From assembly GCA_001275005.1 (NCBI GenBank), contig JWZX01001170.1, positions 1 to 25,254 on the forward strand: a stretch of DNA of 25,254 bases, given 5' to 3'. Made by a program: the position numbers and the translations under genes. This document shows positions 16,526 through 24,139 of this stretch, piece after piece (position 1 is the first letter of the stretch; the number at the start of each line of letters is the position of its first letter). The DNA is from Chrysochromulina tobinii (lineage: Eukaryota; Haptophyta; Prymnesiales; Chrysochromulinaceae). A model generated the notes under the pieces. It worked only from the letters and a program-made list of their open reading frames with translations. It did not search any database and was not told where the DNA came from.

Positions 16526-18032
16526 CAAGTGGAGGCGGCACGGGGGGTGTTGGCGCCTGTGACCGCGGCGGAGGCACTCGGAACGTCAAATCTGCTTCGC
16601 CGCCGATCTTGCCCGCGGTAGCTGTCACCTCCTCGTGAATCATGTTCAACGTCAGCTTGCGAAGGTCCGTTCCCTCCTGCCGCAAGACAATGTGCTGAAT
16701 GGCACCGCAAATGGCTTCGTGGTCTTCCCCTTGCTTGCGCGGCTCCTTTGTCTTCAGCCACGCATTGCGTGCAACTCGAACGAACTGGTCCGCACTGATG
16801 ATTCCCTCAGCGGACTCATCGCCTGCGCTCGTCCTGGGCACGGCGTCGTGGGTCTTGGGGTCAACAACCGTCTCGAACGCGTCTAGAGTGGCGTACTCTT
16901 CATCAGCAGGTTCCAGGCTGTCATGTTGCGAAGCCTCGCCTTTTTCGTCTTCCGGCCAGCCATTCTCATCACCCTCGCCCTGCGACAGGAAAGCATCGTC
17001 ATCTTCAACTTCGGCGTTCAGGCTCAGCTCCCGTTCGTTCATTTGCAGGCTCGGTGCGCGCTCCATCTCGGCTTCTCCTCCTTTGTCCATGGCGACCAGG
17101 CTTGCCGAGGTTTCGTACGCGTCTCCATCAGACCACGCCTCATCTGAGTGGTCGGCCCACAGGCTCTCGGCTGCTTCCTCAAGCTCGTCGGCGGCGGAAT
17201 TCCCTTCGTAGTATTCGCTTTCCTCGAGCAAGGCAGGTTGTGCTGGTACAGCTCGACATCGGGCTACCTCGTCGTCAGCAGCTTGTGGGCCTCCGAGGCG
17301 ACGTTTCGCGTAATTCGCAAGCACGCCCATGAGCTCTTCGGTGCAGAGCGCCGGCAAGGTCTCACCACGAGGCATCGCATCTTGTGAGATGCATACGATG
17401 TGCTCTTTGCTCTGCCGGAGCTCTGACGGCACCCATGGGCCGACGATGCAACCATCGGATACCACCAGCAGCTTGCTTAGTGGCGGCTCGCTCGTACCGA
17501 CCATTCGCTGCACTTGCGCCAGCGCTCGCTCTTCTGAAGTAGAAAGGTCGCGCAGGGGTGGACCAAGTTGCACATCGGCACACTTGCCACGCACGAGCCA
17601 GAGCTCTGGCCCATGCCAGCTTATCTCTCGTTGCGCCATTGCAACAATTGCGCGGTCAGCACGGAAGCGGGCGGAGAGCATCGCACGCCCGACAGCTGGC
17701 GATGATATCGGCGAGCTACGCCGCGGGCTGAACGAGTCTGCGTCACCGCTGGGGTTCAAACTCATCTCCTGCATAATAATTTTGTCTGGCAAAGCTTTTC
17801 GAGACGTTGCGCGTCGCAATGTGCCACCAAGCGTCGGCTCGAGAGTTTCGAGCGGCTCACGTGGCATCTCATCACTGCCAAGACCCGGACGGGAGCAACG
17901 CTGCGGCGAATCAGGGTCGGGTAGTGCGTTCACGGCTGTGCCCATGTCGCGAGAGCGTGGACCGACGGGTGGCTCCACCTTCCTCCAAAGGCGTGCTTTG
18001 GCGTCCGTCGTGATGGGGCGGACCGCGAGCAT
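15671..18032 (-). CDS. con80-domain (katanin p80-like) protein with CAG tract, two exons
   Basis: Two minus-strand frames must be joined. The first (ATG 18032 downwards) holds a unique N-terminal region: ELWLVRGKCADVQLGPPLRD, an acidic middle, then EAICGAIQHIVLRQEGTDLR, loosely DEK_C-like. The second ends at 15671 and reads MQRLEQLRTRTSHARAVWQS, EALRAAMKFDDAALSMSML and later LVREVRTISQQLEQIR, the pattern of the con80 domain of katanin p80, which binds the p60 severing subunit. One model puts the intron at 16541-16442, giving 753 residues. WD40 repeats, present in true p80, are missing, so it resembles KATNBL1-type proteins, regulators of microtubule severing. The con80 part is fairly sure; the junction is not. 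Confidence 0.6.
16442..16541 (-). other. Tentative intron of the con80 gene
   Basis: Some frame change is required between the two parts of the gene. The simplest option runs from GTGCCG (16541) to GGGGACAG (16442), 100 nt, phase 0, and would place the whole CAG tract inside the intron. A donor with GAG before GTGACA at 16628 and the same acceptor also works (187 nt). Neither can be preferred from sequence alone. Confidence 0.3.
16467..16523 (-). repeat. (CAG)17 tract at the exon/intron boundary
   Basis: On the minus strand GAG is followed by 17 perfect CAG codons and a CAA. In the upstream frame this encodes 18 glutamines after PPLEE; in the downstream frame it reads as polyserine. It is either a coding polyQ or an intronic tract. 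Confidence 0.9.
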
Positions 18033-18233
18033 ATCGACGACGTTCACGTTCACACTTTAAACGTGGGCGTATGATGTTCGCATTGTTATCACCAAAACAA
18101 ATCGAAGTTTTCGCCCGCCGCGACGCCTGAATTTGGACATACTGGTGTGATTTCATAATGAATTGGACGTAGGCGAATCTCATGGTGAGCGCCGACCGCG
18201 GGCTCAACCTGCGCGCGACGGCGGCGACGATTG
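18033..18233. promoter_or_regulatory. Putative bidirectional promoter (con80 / Maf genes)
   Basis: 201 bp between divergent ATGs. Two overlapping copies, GTTCACG and GTTCACA, lie at 18042-18054, within 25 bp of the con80 start codon. The middle (18060-18170) is AT-richer than nearby coding DNA. Confidence 0.45.
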
Positions 18234-18917
18234 ATGCGATCTATAATCTTGTCGCTGGCTGTAGCTCAAGCCATGAGTATCGCCAGCGCTGGATCATCAG
18301 CACCTCTCATCCTTGGCTCGAGCTCTGCAACTCGACGCGCAATTCTGGAAGAGATGGGCTTCACATTCGAGGTTGTAAAGCCAGGCATTGACGAGAAGGC
18401 CATTCGCTATTCGGACCCGGCCGAACTGGTGATTGCTCTGGGCAAGGCCAAGGCTGCTGCGCTGCTTGCGGGCCCTCGGGCCGAAGACTTTCGCAACAAA
18501 AAGGCTTTCTTGCTGACAGCTGATCAAGTCGTGGTGTGCGGCAGCACGATTCTTGAAAAGCCCGAGTCTGCTGATGAGGCGCGTCAATTCATCGCTCGCT
18601 ATGCTGTAGTGCCGCCACGAACAGTGGGCTCGTGCGTGATTACCGATCCTCTCAGCGGAGAGCAGTTCTGCGCTGTCGATGAGGCTAGTGTGATCTTCGA
18701 GCCCATCCCTGCGGAGACCGTCACTGCCCTCATAGAGGAGGGCGAGATCTTCTACTGCGCTGGCGGCCTGATGGTTGAGCACCCTTTGGTGCAGCCGCAC
18801 ATCGTGCGCATGGATGGTGCCATGGACTCGATTATGGGCCTTTGCAAGGCGACCGTGTTGCGCTTGCTTGCGGAGGCCGTTGCATGCCGCGCGAACGACG
18901 GTCGAGAAACTGCGTGA
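18234..18917 (+). CDS. Maf-like nucleotide pyrophosphatase, plant type
   Basis: A 227-residue single-exon protein; I chose ATG 18234, with an in-frame alternative at 18273. Maf proteins hydrolyse (d)NTPs, often modified ones, to monophosphates and pyrophosphate. Diagnostic segments are LILGSSSATRRAILEEMG, IDEKAIRYSDPAELV, LLTADQVVVCGSTILEKP (with the catalytic Asp), YAVVPPRTVGSCVI, and YCAGGLMVEHPLVQPHI followed by DSIMGL. The DQVV and AGGLMVEHPL forms are those of plant Maf proteins. The first 22 residues are hydrophobic (RSIILSLAVAQAMSIASA), like a signal or organelle-targeting peptide; use of ATG 18273 would delete most of it. It is divergent from the con80 gene and followed in tandem by coilin 175 bp later. 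Confidence 0.88.
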   Translation: MRSIILSLAVAQAMSIASAGSSAPLILGSSSATRRAILEEMGFTFEVVKPGIDEKAIRYSDPAELVIALGKAKAAALLAGPRAEDFRNKKAFLLTADQVVVCGSTILEKPESADEARQFIARYAVVPPRTVGSCVITDPLSGEQFCAVDEASVIFEPIPAETVTALIEEGEIFYCAGGLMVEHPLVQPHIVRMDGAMDSIMGLCKATVLRLLAEAVACRANDGRETA

Positions 18918-19092
18918 AGACACGCTGTATATGAAGTCGTCCGTGTTTACACCATGTTTTCACGGCACCATTAAAAGTCTTCGAAAAAAGCGCTGAGATG
19001 AGCACTCCTGTGACGAGAGACCTCGTCGTGCCCCACCACGCCACCTTCACGCAGATTAGCACCGCGGCCCGCCCCACGAACTGCCCACGTCG

Positions 19093-20829
19093 ATGGTGCG
19101 TGTCCGAATATCGTTCGACGAGCTGATCCCCGTGCGCACGCGCCGGACGTGGTTTGAGGTCTCGAGTGGGCCGTACCGAACCATATCGGATGTCAGCGCA
19201 GCGATTCTTAATCGCTGTGGTCTTGAACCAACGTTGGCCGTGCGGCTCAAGCTAGAAGGCTTTGAACTGCCGCTTGACCAGCCAGTTGAAGTGCTGCGCG
19301 ATGGAGATCTGATTGTCATCAAATTGAAAGGAAAGCGGAAATCCGCCGAAGGCATTGTCGTTCCAAGCAAGAAGCGACGCGTGAGTGAAGATTCAGACAA
19401 TCCTGTGACAGCTCGGAACAATGACAGTGACGCTTCTGCTACCCTCGCTTCTGCACCGGTTGCTGCATCCCAGCCGCCTGCCGCACCTTCAGCCATCTTC
19501 GCTACAGACACGCCCGCCTCTGCGATCCCGGGCCGCGGACGCGGGCGTGGGCGTGGCATGCTGATGGCTGCGCCGACGAGCGGGCTGCCCCATGTGCCGC
19601 TGCTTCCGGTGCCGTTCCTGACGCCACCGCCACCACCGCTGCCGCCGCCGTCGCCAGCACTGCCGCCGCTGCCGCCGCTGGCGCCGACCCCAGCACCATC
19701 TACGGTACAGGCCATGCCCCTGCAGCCCACCCCCCAACACATCCCGCTAGACCCTTGGGCAAATGACGATGAGGGCGAGGCGGAAGAGGAAGAGGAGGAG
19801 GTGGAGGACGGCTACCGCGAGGCCCACGACGACGAAGCCCAAGAGTGGCAACGCGCGGACTCGCACGAGCAGCGGCTTCTGGAAGAGGAGGCGACCTGGC
19901 CATGCCCACTCTTTGCGCCTCGCCACCATCGCCAAGGCTCGGCAGGCCGAGGGAGAGGCAAAGGCACGAGTGGCTCCGCAGCAGCGCGCGGCGGCCGAGC
20001 GGTGCACGACTATGAGCGGCTGCCACCGCTGCCTGCACACTCGGTGTTGGCGGAGGGCCAGCGCCTCGCCTTCAAGCTGGTGACCCTGGATGCGACGTGG
20101 ACGCCAGTCGTCGGTGGGTGGCGTGAGGCGGTGGTGCTCGCAGCGGTGCTCACGACGGAGGCCGCGACGACGGCCGAGACGAAGTGCATGCTGCGACTGC
20201 GATTGGTGGCCGAGGGCTGTAGTGCTCTCGAAGGGGGGGTCGAGGTTGGTGAGGGCGATGAGGTCGTTGAACATCCCCTCGAGGCGTTGATCGACGCACG
20301 GCTTCTCGGCACAACGCTCGGCACCGGAGACGCGCCGCTCGCCGCCTTGCCCGTCGCCTTGCCCGTCGCCGCACCCGCCAGCATGACACGTGCAGAGGCG
20401 TCGCCAGCAGCGCGTGTAGCCCCGCTCGTCGAGGCGCCCTCGACGGCGCTCGTCGAGGCGCCATCTCGAGCGCTCGTCGAGGCGCCCTCGACGGCGTCAT
20501 CACCGGCGGAGCTGACAAGTGCGAAGCAGGCGCTGCTGCGCCGCGTCAGTGAGACGTACAACGCTCAGTACAACGCGGCAGCCTCCGCGCGCAATCAAGT
20601 CGAGTACTACTTCTCCGATGCCAACTTACGACGAGATGGCTTCCTTCGCGAAAGGATCACTGCGGACGCGGGCGGCTGGGTCGCGCTGAGCCTGATCGTC
20701 AGCTTCAACCGCATAGCACGCATGGGCCTGAGCGCCGAGGAAGTCGCAGACGCACTCATCGCGAGCAAGGAGCTCGAAGTGGACCGCGATGCTCTGAGGG
20801 TGCGCCGGCAGCGACCCTTGCCTGCGTGA
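19093..20829 (+). CDS. Coilin with an added C-terminal La motif
   Basis: A 578-residue single-exon protein. Residues 1-80 match the coilin N-terminal self-association domain (RVRISFDELI, YRTISDVSAAIL, LEGFELPL, LRDGDLIVIKLKG). A basic patch, RG boxes (147-154 and 285-291), proline-rich and acidic linkers follow. Residues 306-407 match the coilin Tudor-like domain (DYERLPPL, AEGQRLAFKLVTLDATWTP, EVVEHPLEALIDARLLG). Three VEAPS repeats lead to a La motif at about 484-572. Human La Q20, Y23, Y24, D33 and F35 correspond in exact spacing to Q502, Y505, Y506, D515 and F517, and FNRI continues the fold. No RRM follows. Coilin scaffolds Cajal bodies; a La motif binds RNA 3' ends ending in U. A consensus splice donor GTGAGT overlaps the stop. 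Confidence 0.9.
   Translation: MVRVRISFDELIPVRTRRTWFEVSSGPYRTISDVSAAILNRCGLEPTLAVRLKLEGFELPLDQPVEVLRDGDLIVIKLKGKRKSAEGIVVPSKKRRVSEDSDNPVTARNNDSDASATLASAPVAASQPPAAPSAIFATDTPASAIPGRGRGRGRGMLMAAPTSGLPHVPLLPVPFLTPPPPPLPPPSPALPPLPPLAPTPAPSTVQAMPLQPTPQHIPLDPWANDDEGEAEEEEEEVEDGYREAHDDEAQEWQRADSHEQRLLEEEATWPCPLFAPRHHRQGSAGRGRGKGTSGSAAARGGRAVHDYERLPPLPAHSVLAEGQRLAFKLVTLDATWTPVVGGWREAVVLAAVLTTEAATTAETKCMLRLRLVAEGCSALEGGVEVGEGDEVVEHPLEALIDARLLGTTLGTGDAPLAALPVALPVAAPASMTRAEASPAARVAPLVEAPSTALVEAPSRALVEAPSTASSPAELTSAKQALLRRVSETYNAQYNAAASARNQVEYYFSDANLRRDGFLRERITADAGGWVALSLIVSFNRIARMGLSAEEVADALIASKELEVDRDALRVRRQRPLPA
20427..20500 (+). repeat. Coding tandem repeat, LVEAPSxA x3
   Basis: Three near-identical 24-30 bp units encode LVEAPSTA, LVEAPSRA and LVEAPSTA in the linker between the Tudor-like domain and the La motif of the coilin gene. 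Confidence 0.85.
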
Positions 20830-21542
20830 GTCAACTCTGATGCGATGAGCCTCACGGGCCCCGCACCACGCGGTGTGGGGTCGTGCCACGCAACTTCGTG
20901 TGCACATCGCGCCTGCGCGGCGACGGTCCGAGCTACCGTGCTCCAGCTCGGACGTCAGCAGTGTCGCCGGTGAGCGGTGTTCCGCGGCGGACCTCGTCCG
21001 CTGATTACGCAGCGGCAACGCCCGTCCACGCCAGCCGTACCGCCGAGCGCAGCGTTTAATTATTAATATTGTTTAATAGCTTCGCGTGATGAAGCGTTGA
21101 AATGCAATGTGCGAAAACGTCTCTCTCATTTTTCTAGTTTCGGGGCCCTGACGCGCTTCCCGCGGGACGCGGGCGGTCGGCCCTACGTACAATGTCGCGG
21201 GCGTGTCGGCCCGCGCGCGACCGGGGCGGACGCCCCGCGACCCCAGCGGGCAGCGCCCCGCGGGCGCGCAAGGCGGACGCGGCCGGGGGCTGTGACGACT
21301 GCAACGACGACTTCGCTCCCATCTCACTGACTCACGAGGCTGGCCGCGGGCGCGACGAGAGGGGCGCCGAGCCGAGCCCCGAGCGCACGCCGGCCGGCAT
21401 GCGGCGTGCGCGTTCGATCGCAGAGTGTCGCGGGTTCGAAGCCCGCCCCCTGCGGCCATTGGCGCATTCATGTTCATGCGGACACACGAGTCGGTAACCG
21501 AGCGAGAGAACAGTGAAGAGAACAGGAGCTGTGGTGCCCGCG
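20830..21542. other. Tail-to-tail gap with GC hairpins
   Basis: 713 nt without a credible protein on either strand. An AT-rich strip (about 21055-21081) precedes a GC island (21150-21300). A perfect pol III B-box-like T arm lies at 21430-21446 but no tRNA can be folded around it. Confidence 0.7.
21196..21267. repeat. Three consecutive GC hairpins
   Basis: Three perfect short inverted repeats: CGCGGGC/GCCCGCG at 21196-21215 (6-nt loop), GGGGCG/CGCCCC at 21223-21236 (2 nt between arms), and GCGCCC/GGGCGC at 21253-21267 (3-nt loop). They lie between the 3' ends of coilin and S-formylglutathione hydrolase. Confidence 0.75.
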
Positions 21543-22421
21543 TCAGTTCACTTCCGCCGCCGAGCAGCCTAGAGCGTCAGCGTGGAAGTGGATGTGGTCG
21601 TCGATGAAGGAAGAGATGAAGTAGTAGGAGTGGTCGTAGCCCTCTTGCAATCGCATCTCCACGGCCACCCTGCCGTTCGAGGCAGCGCACGCCTCCACGA
21701 GCGCGTTCGGCTGCAATTGGTCCGCCTCGCCCGTGAGGAAGTTGTCGGCGGCGCCTTGGTCCACCAGAATCTTGAGCGGCGGACCGCTGTACCCCTTGAC
21801 GAGCTCGCACGCGTCGTACGCCATGCCCGCCTCGACGCTGCCCAGGTAGCCCGTGAACGCCTTCGTGCCCCACGGGCAGTTGGTCGGGCGGCAAATGGGT
21901 GCGAATGCTGAGATGGAGCTGTAGGCCGTCGGGTTCTTCATGCCGAGAGTGAGCGCGCCGTGACCGCCCATCGAGTGGCCAGAGATGCTCTTCTTGCCGG
22001 CGATGAGCTTGCCCGCAAACGTCGACTCGACGAGGGCGGGCAGCTCCTCCGTCACGTACGAGTACATGTGGTAGTGCCCCGCCCACTTGGGTTCGGTGGC
22101 ATCCACATAGAAGCCAGCGCCGCTACCAAAGTCCCAGGTGTCGTCCGCGCCCTCGATGGTGACGCCACGAGGCGACGTGTCCGGCATGACGACGGCCAGG
22201 CCGCGCGCGGCTGCCGCCCGCGCGAATCCTGCCTTTTGCGAAAAGTTCTCATCTGTGCATGTCAACCCAGAGAGCCAATAGAGCACTGGCACCGCGGAGG
22301 TCTCCGCCTGCGGCGGAAGGTAGACAGCGAATGTCATGTCGCAGGCGCACACCTTGCTTGTGTGCGTCATGCGCTGCAGCACGCCGCCGAAGAGTTTGAC
22401 CTTCGACTTGACAGCTGCCAT
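21543..22421 (-). CDS. ESD: S-formylglutathione hydrolase (esterase D)
   Basis: A 292-residue single-exon protein from ATG 22421; the frame is open further to 22472 but only through GTG. This enzyme hydrolyses S-formylglutathione to formate and glutathione, the second step of glutathione-dependent formaldehyde detoxification in the cytosol. The match to human esterase D is close: AVYLPPQAET, LYWLSGLTCTDENF, PDTSPRGVTIEG, WDFGSGAGFYVDAT, MYSYVTEELPALV, GHSMGGHGALTLGMKNP, SAFAPICRPTNCPWG and LQEGYDHSYYFI. The predicted triad is Ser150, Asp226 and His264. Length fits the family (about 280). It is head-to-head with the BSD-domain gene, 150 bp apart. Nothing looks damaged. Confidence 0.96.
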   Translation of the reverse strand: MAAVKSKVKLFGGVLQRMTHTSKVCACDMTFAVYLPPQAETSAVPVLYWLSGLTCTDENFSQKAGFARAAAARGLAVVMPDTSPRGVTIEGADDTWDFGSGAGFYVDATEPKWAGHYHMYSYVTEELPALVESTFAGKLIAGKKSISGHSMGGHGALTLGMKNPTAYSSISAFAPICRPTNCPWGTKAFTGYLGSVEAGMAYDACELVKGYSGPPLKILVDQGAADNFLTGEADQLQPNALVEACAASNGRVAVEMRLQEGYDHSYYFISSFIDDHIHFHADALGCSAAEVN

Positions 22422-22571
22422 CTCCCCTGTCGTAGTCGTCGCGTCGGCTCTTGGCGACGCCGAAGAGGACACCCGATTGCGATTGCGGATTTTGCGAAAG
22501 AACTATAAAAAACCAACTTGACCATTCACACGTCGATCGATATCATACTTCAGTTCACGCGCGCGCGCAAC
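22422..22571. promoter_or_regulatory. Bidirectional promoter (ESD / BSD gene) with TATA box
   Basis: 150 bp between divergent ATGs. TATAAAA occurs at 22504-22510, about 65 bp before the BSD ATG, and is the best TATA-like box of the window. ATTCACA (22524) and GTTCACG (22553) follow. Confidence 0.55.
22504..22510 (+). promoter_or_regulatory. TATA box candidate of the BSD-domain gene
   Basis: TATAAAA followed by AAACC. Position and strand fit a start site about 30 bp downstream and a leader of some 35-40 nt before ATG 22572. Confidence 0.5.
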
Positions 22572-23606
22572 ATGGGCCAAGACGGCTCTAAGAGCAAGGC
22601 CGCTGACGACGCCGGTGGCGTCGGGGACGACAGCGGCGTGTCACTCTGGGAGGGTGTGCCGGAGCCCGTGTTGTGGCTGGTGCAGGCCCAGGTTAGGGCG
22701 CTCCTCACAAATCACTCTTCAGCACTCGCGCACCGGCCAGAGTCACTCCAAACGGGGGGCGGCGACGACAGCGATGACGAGATGATGTCCCCGCGCCGCG
22801 CTGGTGAGCTGCAGATGAACGAGGCGGCGCTGGCACACTCGGCCCTCCGCGACAAGACCCTGGCACCGCGGCTGCAGCGCGCGCTTGACAAGCTGGTTCC
22901 CGCGCACCTGAGCGAAGCCGCTTTCTGGGACAACTTCTTCTCGCACGTGGACGTAATAAAGGTGCAGATCGTCACCGACTATCTCACGGCCCAGGACACG
23001 GCCAGAGCTGAGCGCATGCGAAAGCACGAGGCGTGGGTGCAGCTCTTCGACGCGATGGAGCCCGAGATGCGGATCGACCTGCGACGTGCCGCCGAGCGCA
23101 TTGCCGCGCGCCAGCAACCGCCGCCTCCCTCTGCGGTCGAACTGCAGTTGGGCCTCGACCAGCACCGCTCCCCCTGCTGGCGGCCCGACGGTGAAGCATG
23201 GCTCGAGTATGTCGAGGATGGGCCTTTCGAGGTGCTGAAGGTGCTCAAGAGGACGCTCGAGAGGCGCGGCGAGTACGATGCTCTTATGGGCGGCACTGTG
23301 CCCGCCAAGAGTGCGAACGCCAATGGCCCACCGGCCGTTTGGCGTTCGCCATCTGGGGTTCCTTGGGGCCCCATGGCGGCGGCATCCAAGGATGACGATA
23401 ATTGGAAATCGCCAGACGAGACCATGAAGGAGCGCACGGATGCACTGATCAAACAGTTGATGTCACAGGAGTCACAGGAGTCTGAGGAGGCGACGGCTAC
23501 GCCGAGCCTGCCGCCACCGCCACCGCCACCGCCGCCACCGCCACCGCCGCCACCGCCTCCGCCTCCGCCGACGCGCAGTGAAGCGGCCATGGAGCATACC
23601 GTCTAG
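22572..23606 (+). CDS. BSD-domain protein with N-myristoylation-type start
   Basis: A 344-residue single-exon protein from ATG 22572; the open frame reaches 22518 only through TTG. The start is MGQDGSKSK, a good N-myristoylation pattern (Gly2, Ser6). Residues about 92-145 resemble a BSD domain: LQRALDKLVPAHLSEAAFWD, NFFSHVDVIKVQIV, with the LVP and FW features. BSD domains occur in TFIIH subunit p62 and in synapse-associated and other membrane-linked proteins; the myristoyl-like end favours the latter type, as inference. A DDSDDE acidic patch lies at about 69-75. The C-terminal quarter has short QESQESEE and TPSLPP stretches and ends in a 20-proline run and TRSEAAMEHTV. Partner proteins are unknown; poly-Pro could bind SH3, WW or profilin. 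Confidence 0.75.
   Translation: MGQDGSKSKAADDAGGVGDDSGVSLWEGVPEPVLWLVQAQVRALLTNHSSALAHRPESLQTGGGDDSDDEMMSPRRAGELQMNEAALAHSALRDKTLAPRLQRALDKLVPAHLSEAAFWDNFFSHVDVIKVQIVTDYLTAQDTARAERMRKHEAWVQLFDAMEPEMRIDLRRAAERIAARQQPPPPSAVELQLGLDQHRSPCWRPDGEAWLEYVEDGPFEVLKVLKRTLERRGEYDALMGGTVPAKSANANGPPAVWRSPSGVPWGPMAAASKDDDNWKSPDETMKERTDALIKQLMSQESQESEEATATPSLPPPPPPPPPPPPPPPPPPPPTRSEAAMEHTV
23511..23571 (+). repeat. Coding poly-proline tract
   Basis: About 20 consecutive Pro codons (CCG, CCA, CCT mixed) near the end of the BSD gene, only about 12 codons before its stop. Mixed codon use suggests it is old or selected as protein rather than fresh slippage. Confidence 0.9.
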
Positions 23607-24139
23607 GCCGCCGTAACCGTGTAACTGCCGTGGCGCGAGGGGCGACGCCGAGAGGGTGGCGCTTCGAAAGTCGAAACGTACTGCTCGAGTCTCGGTTAGT
23701 ATCGGCCGGAGCGTCGTTGTGTGCGTCCTGCGCGGTCGCACCGCCACTCGGCACTCGCGACGCCGGAAACATTTGCGGTGTGACTCGGCATGTTTAACGA
23801 CATTCAACACGTGAATCATCGCGGCGAGATCACATACGCAACATCACGTAGACGTACCTCGTACGTACTGTCGGGAGCGCGCGATGCGTATCGACCCCGG
23901 CCGCAATGTGTTTGCCGGGCCGGCGGATCGCGCGCGGTACGCCCCCCCCCCGCCCCGAGGGAACGCCACGGATACGAAGAGCTTTGCGAGCCGAGAACCG
24001 CGGGCCGAACGGCAATTCACGCGAGCGCCGAGCCGCGCGACCGGGTTGACCCGCGCCGGCTTGAGCATTCAGATCTGCACGCTGGACAGTCTGGAATGGC
24101 CTACCTCTCGAGCGGCGCGCCACCGCAGGCAAGGGCGAA
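23607..24139. other. Tail-to-tail gap with GC-rich island
   Basis: 533 nt with no credible protein. A C-run (23943-23951) and a GC-rich island with CGGGT/ACCCG (24042-24053) fall in its second half. Nothing else recognised. Confidence 0.6.

Noticed and set aside
21430-21453. tRNA gene
   Set aside because: GCGGGTTCGAAGCCCGC is a perfect T arm and B-box, but no acceptor-stem partner for the following CCCCTGC, no anticodon stem and no good A box are found upstream. At best a tRNA relic or chance.
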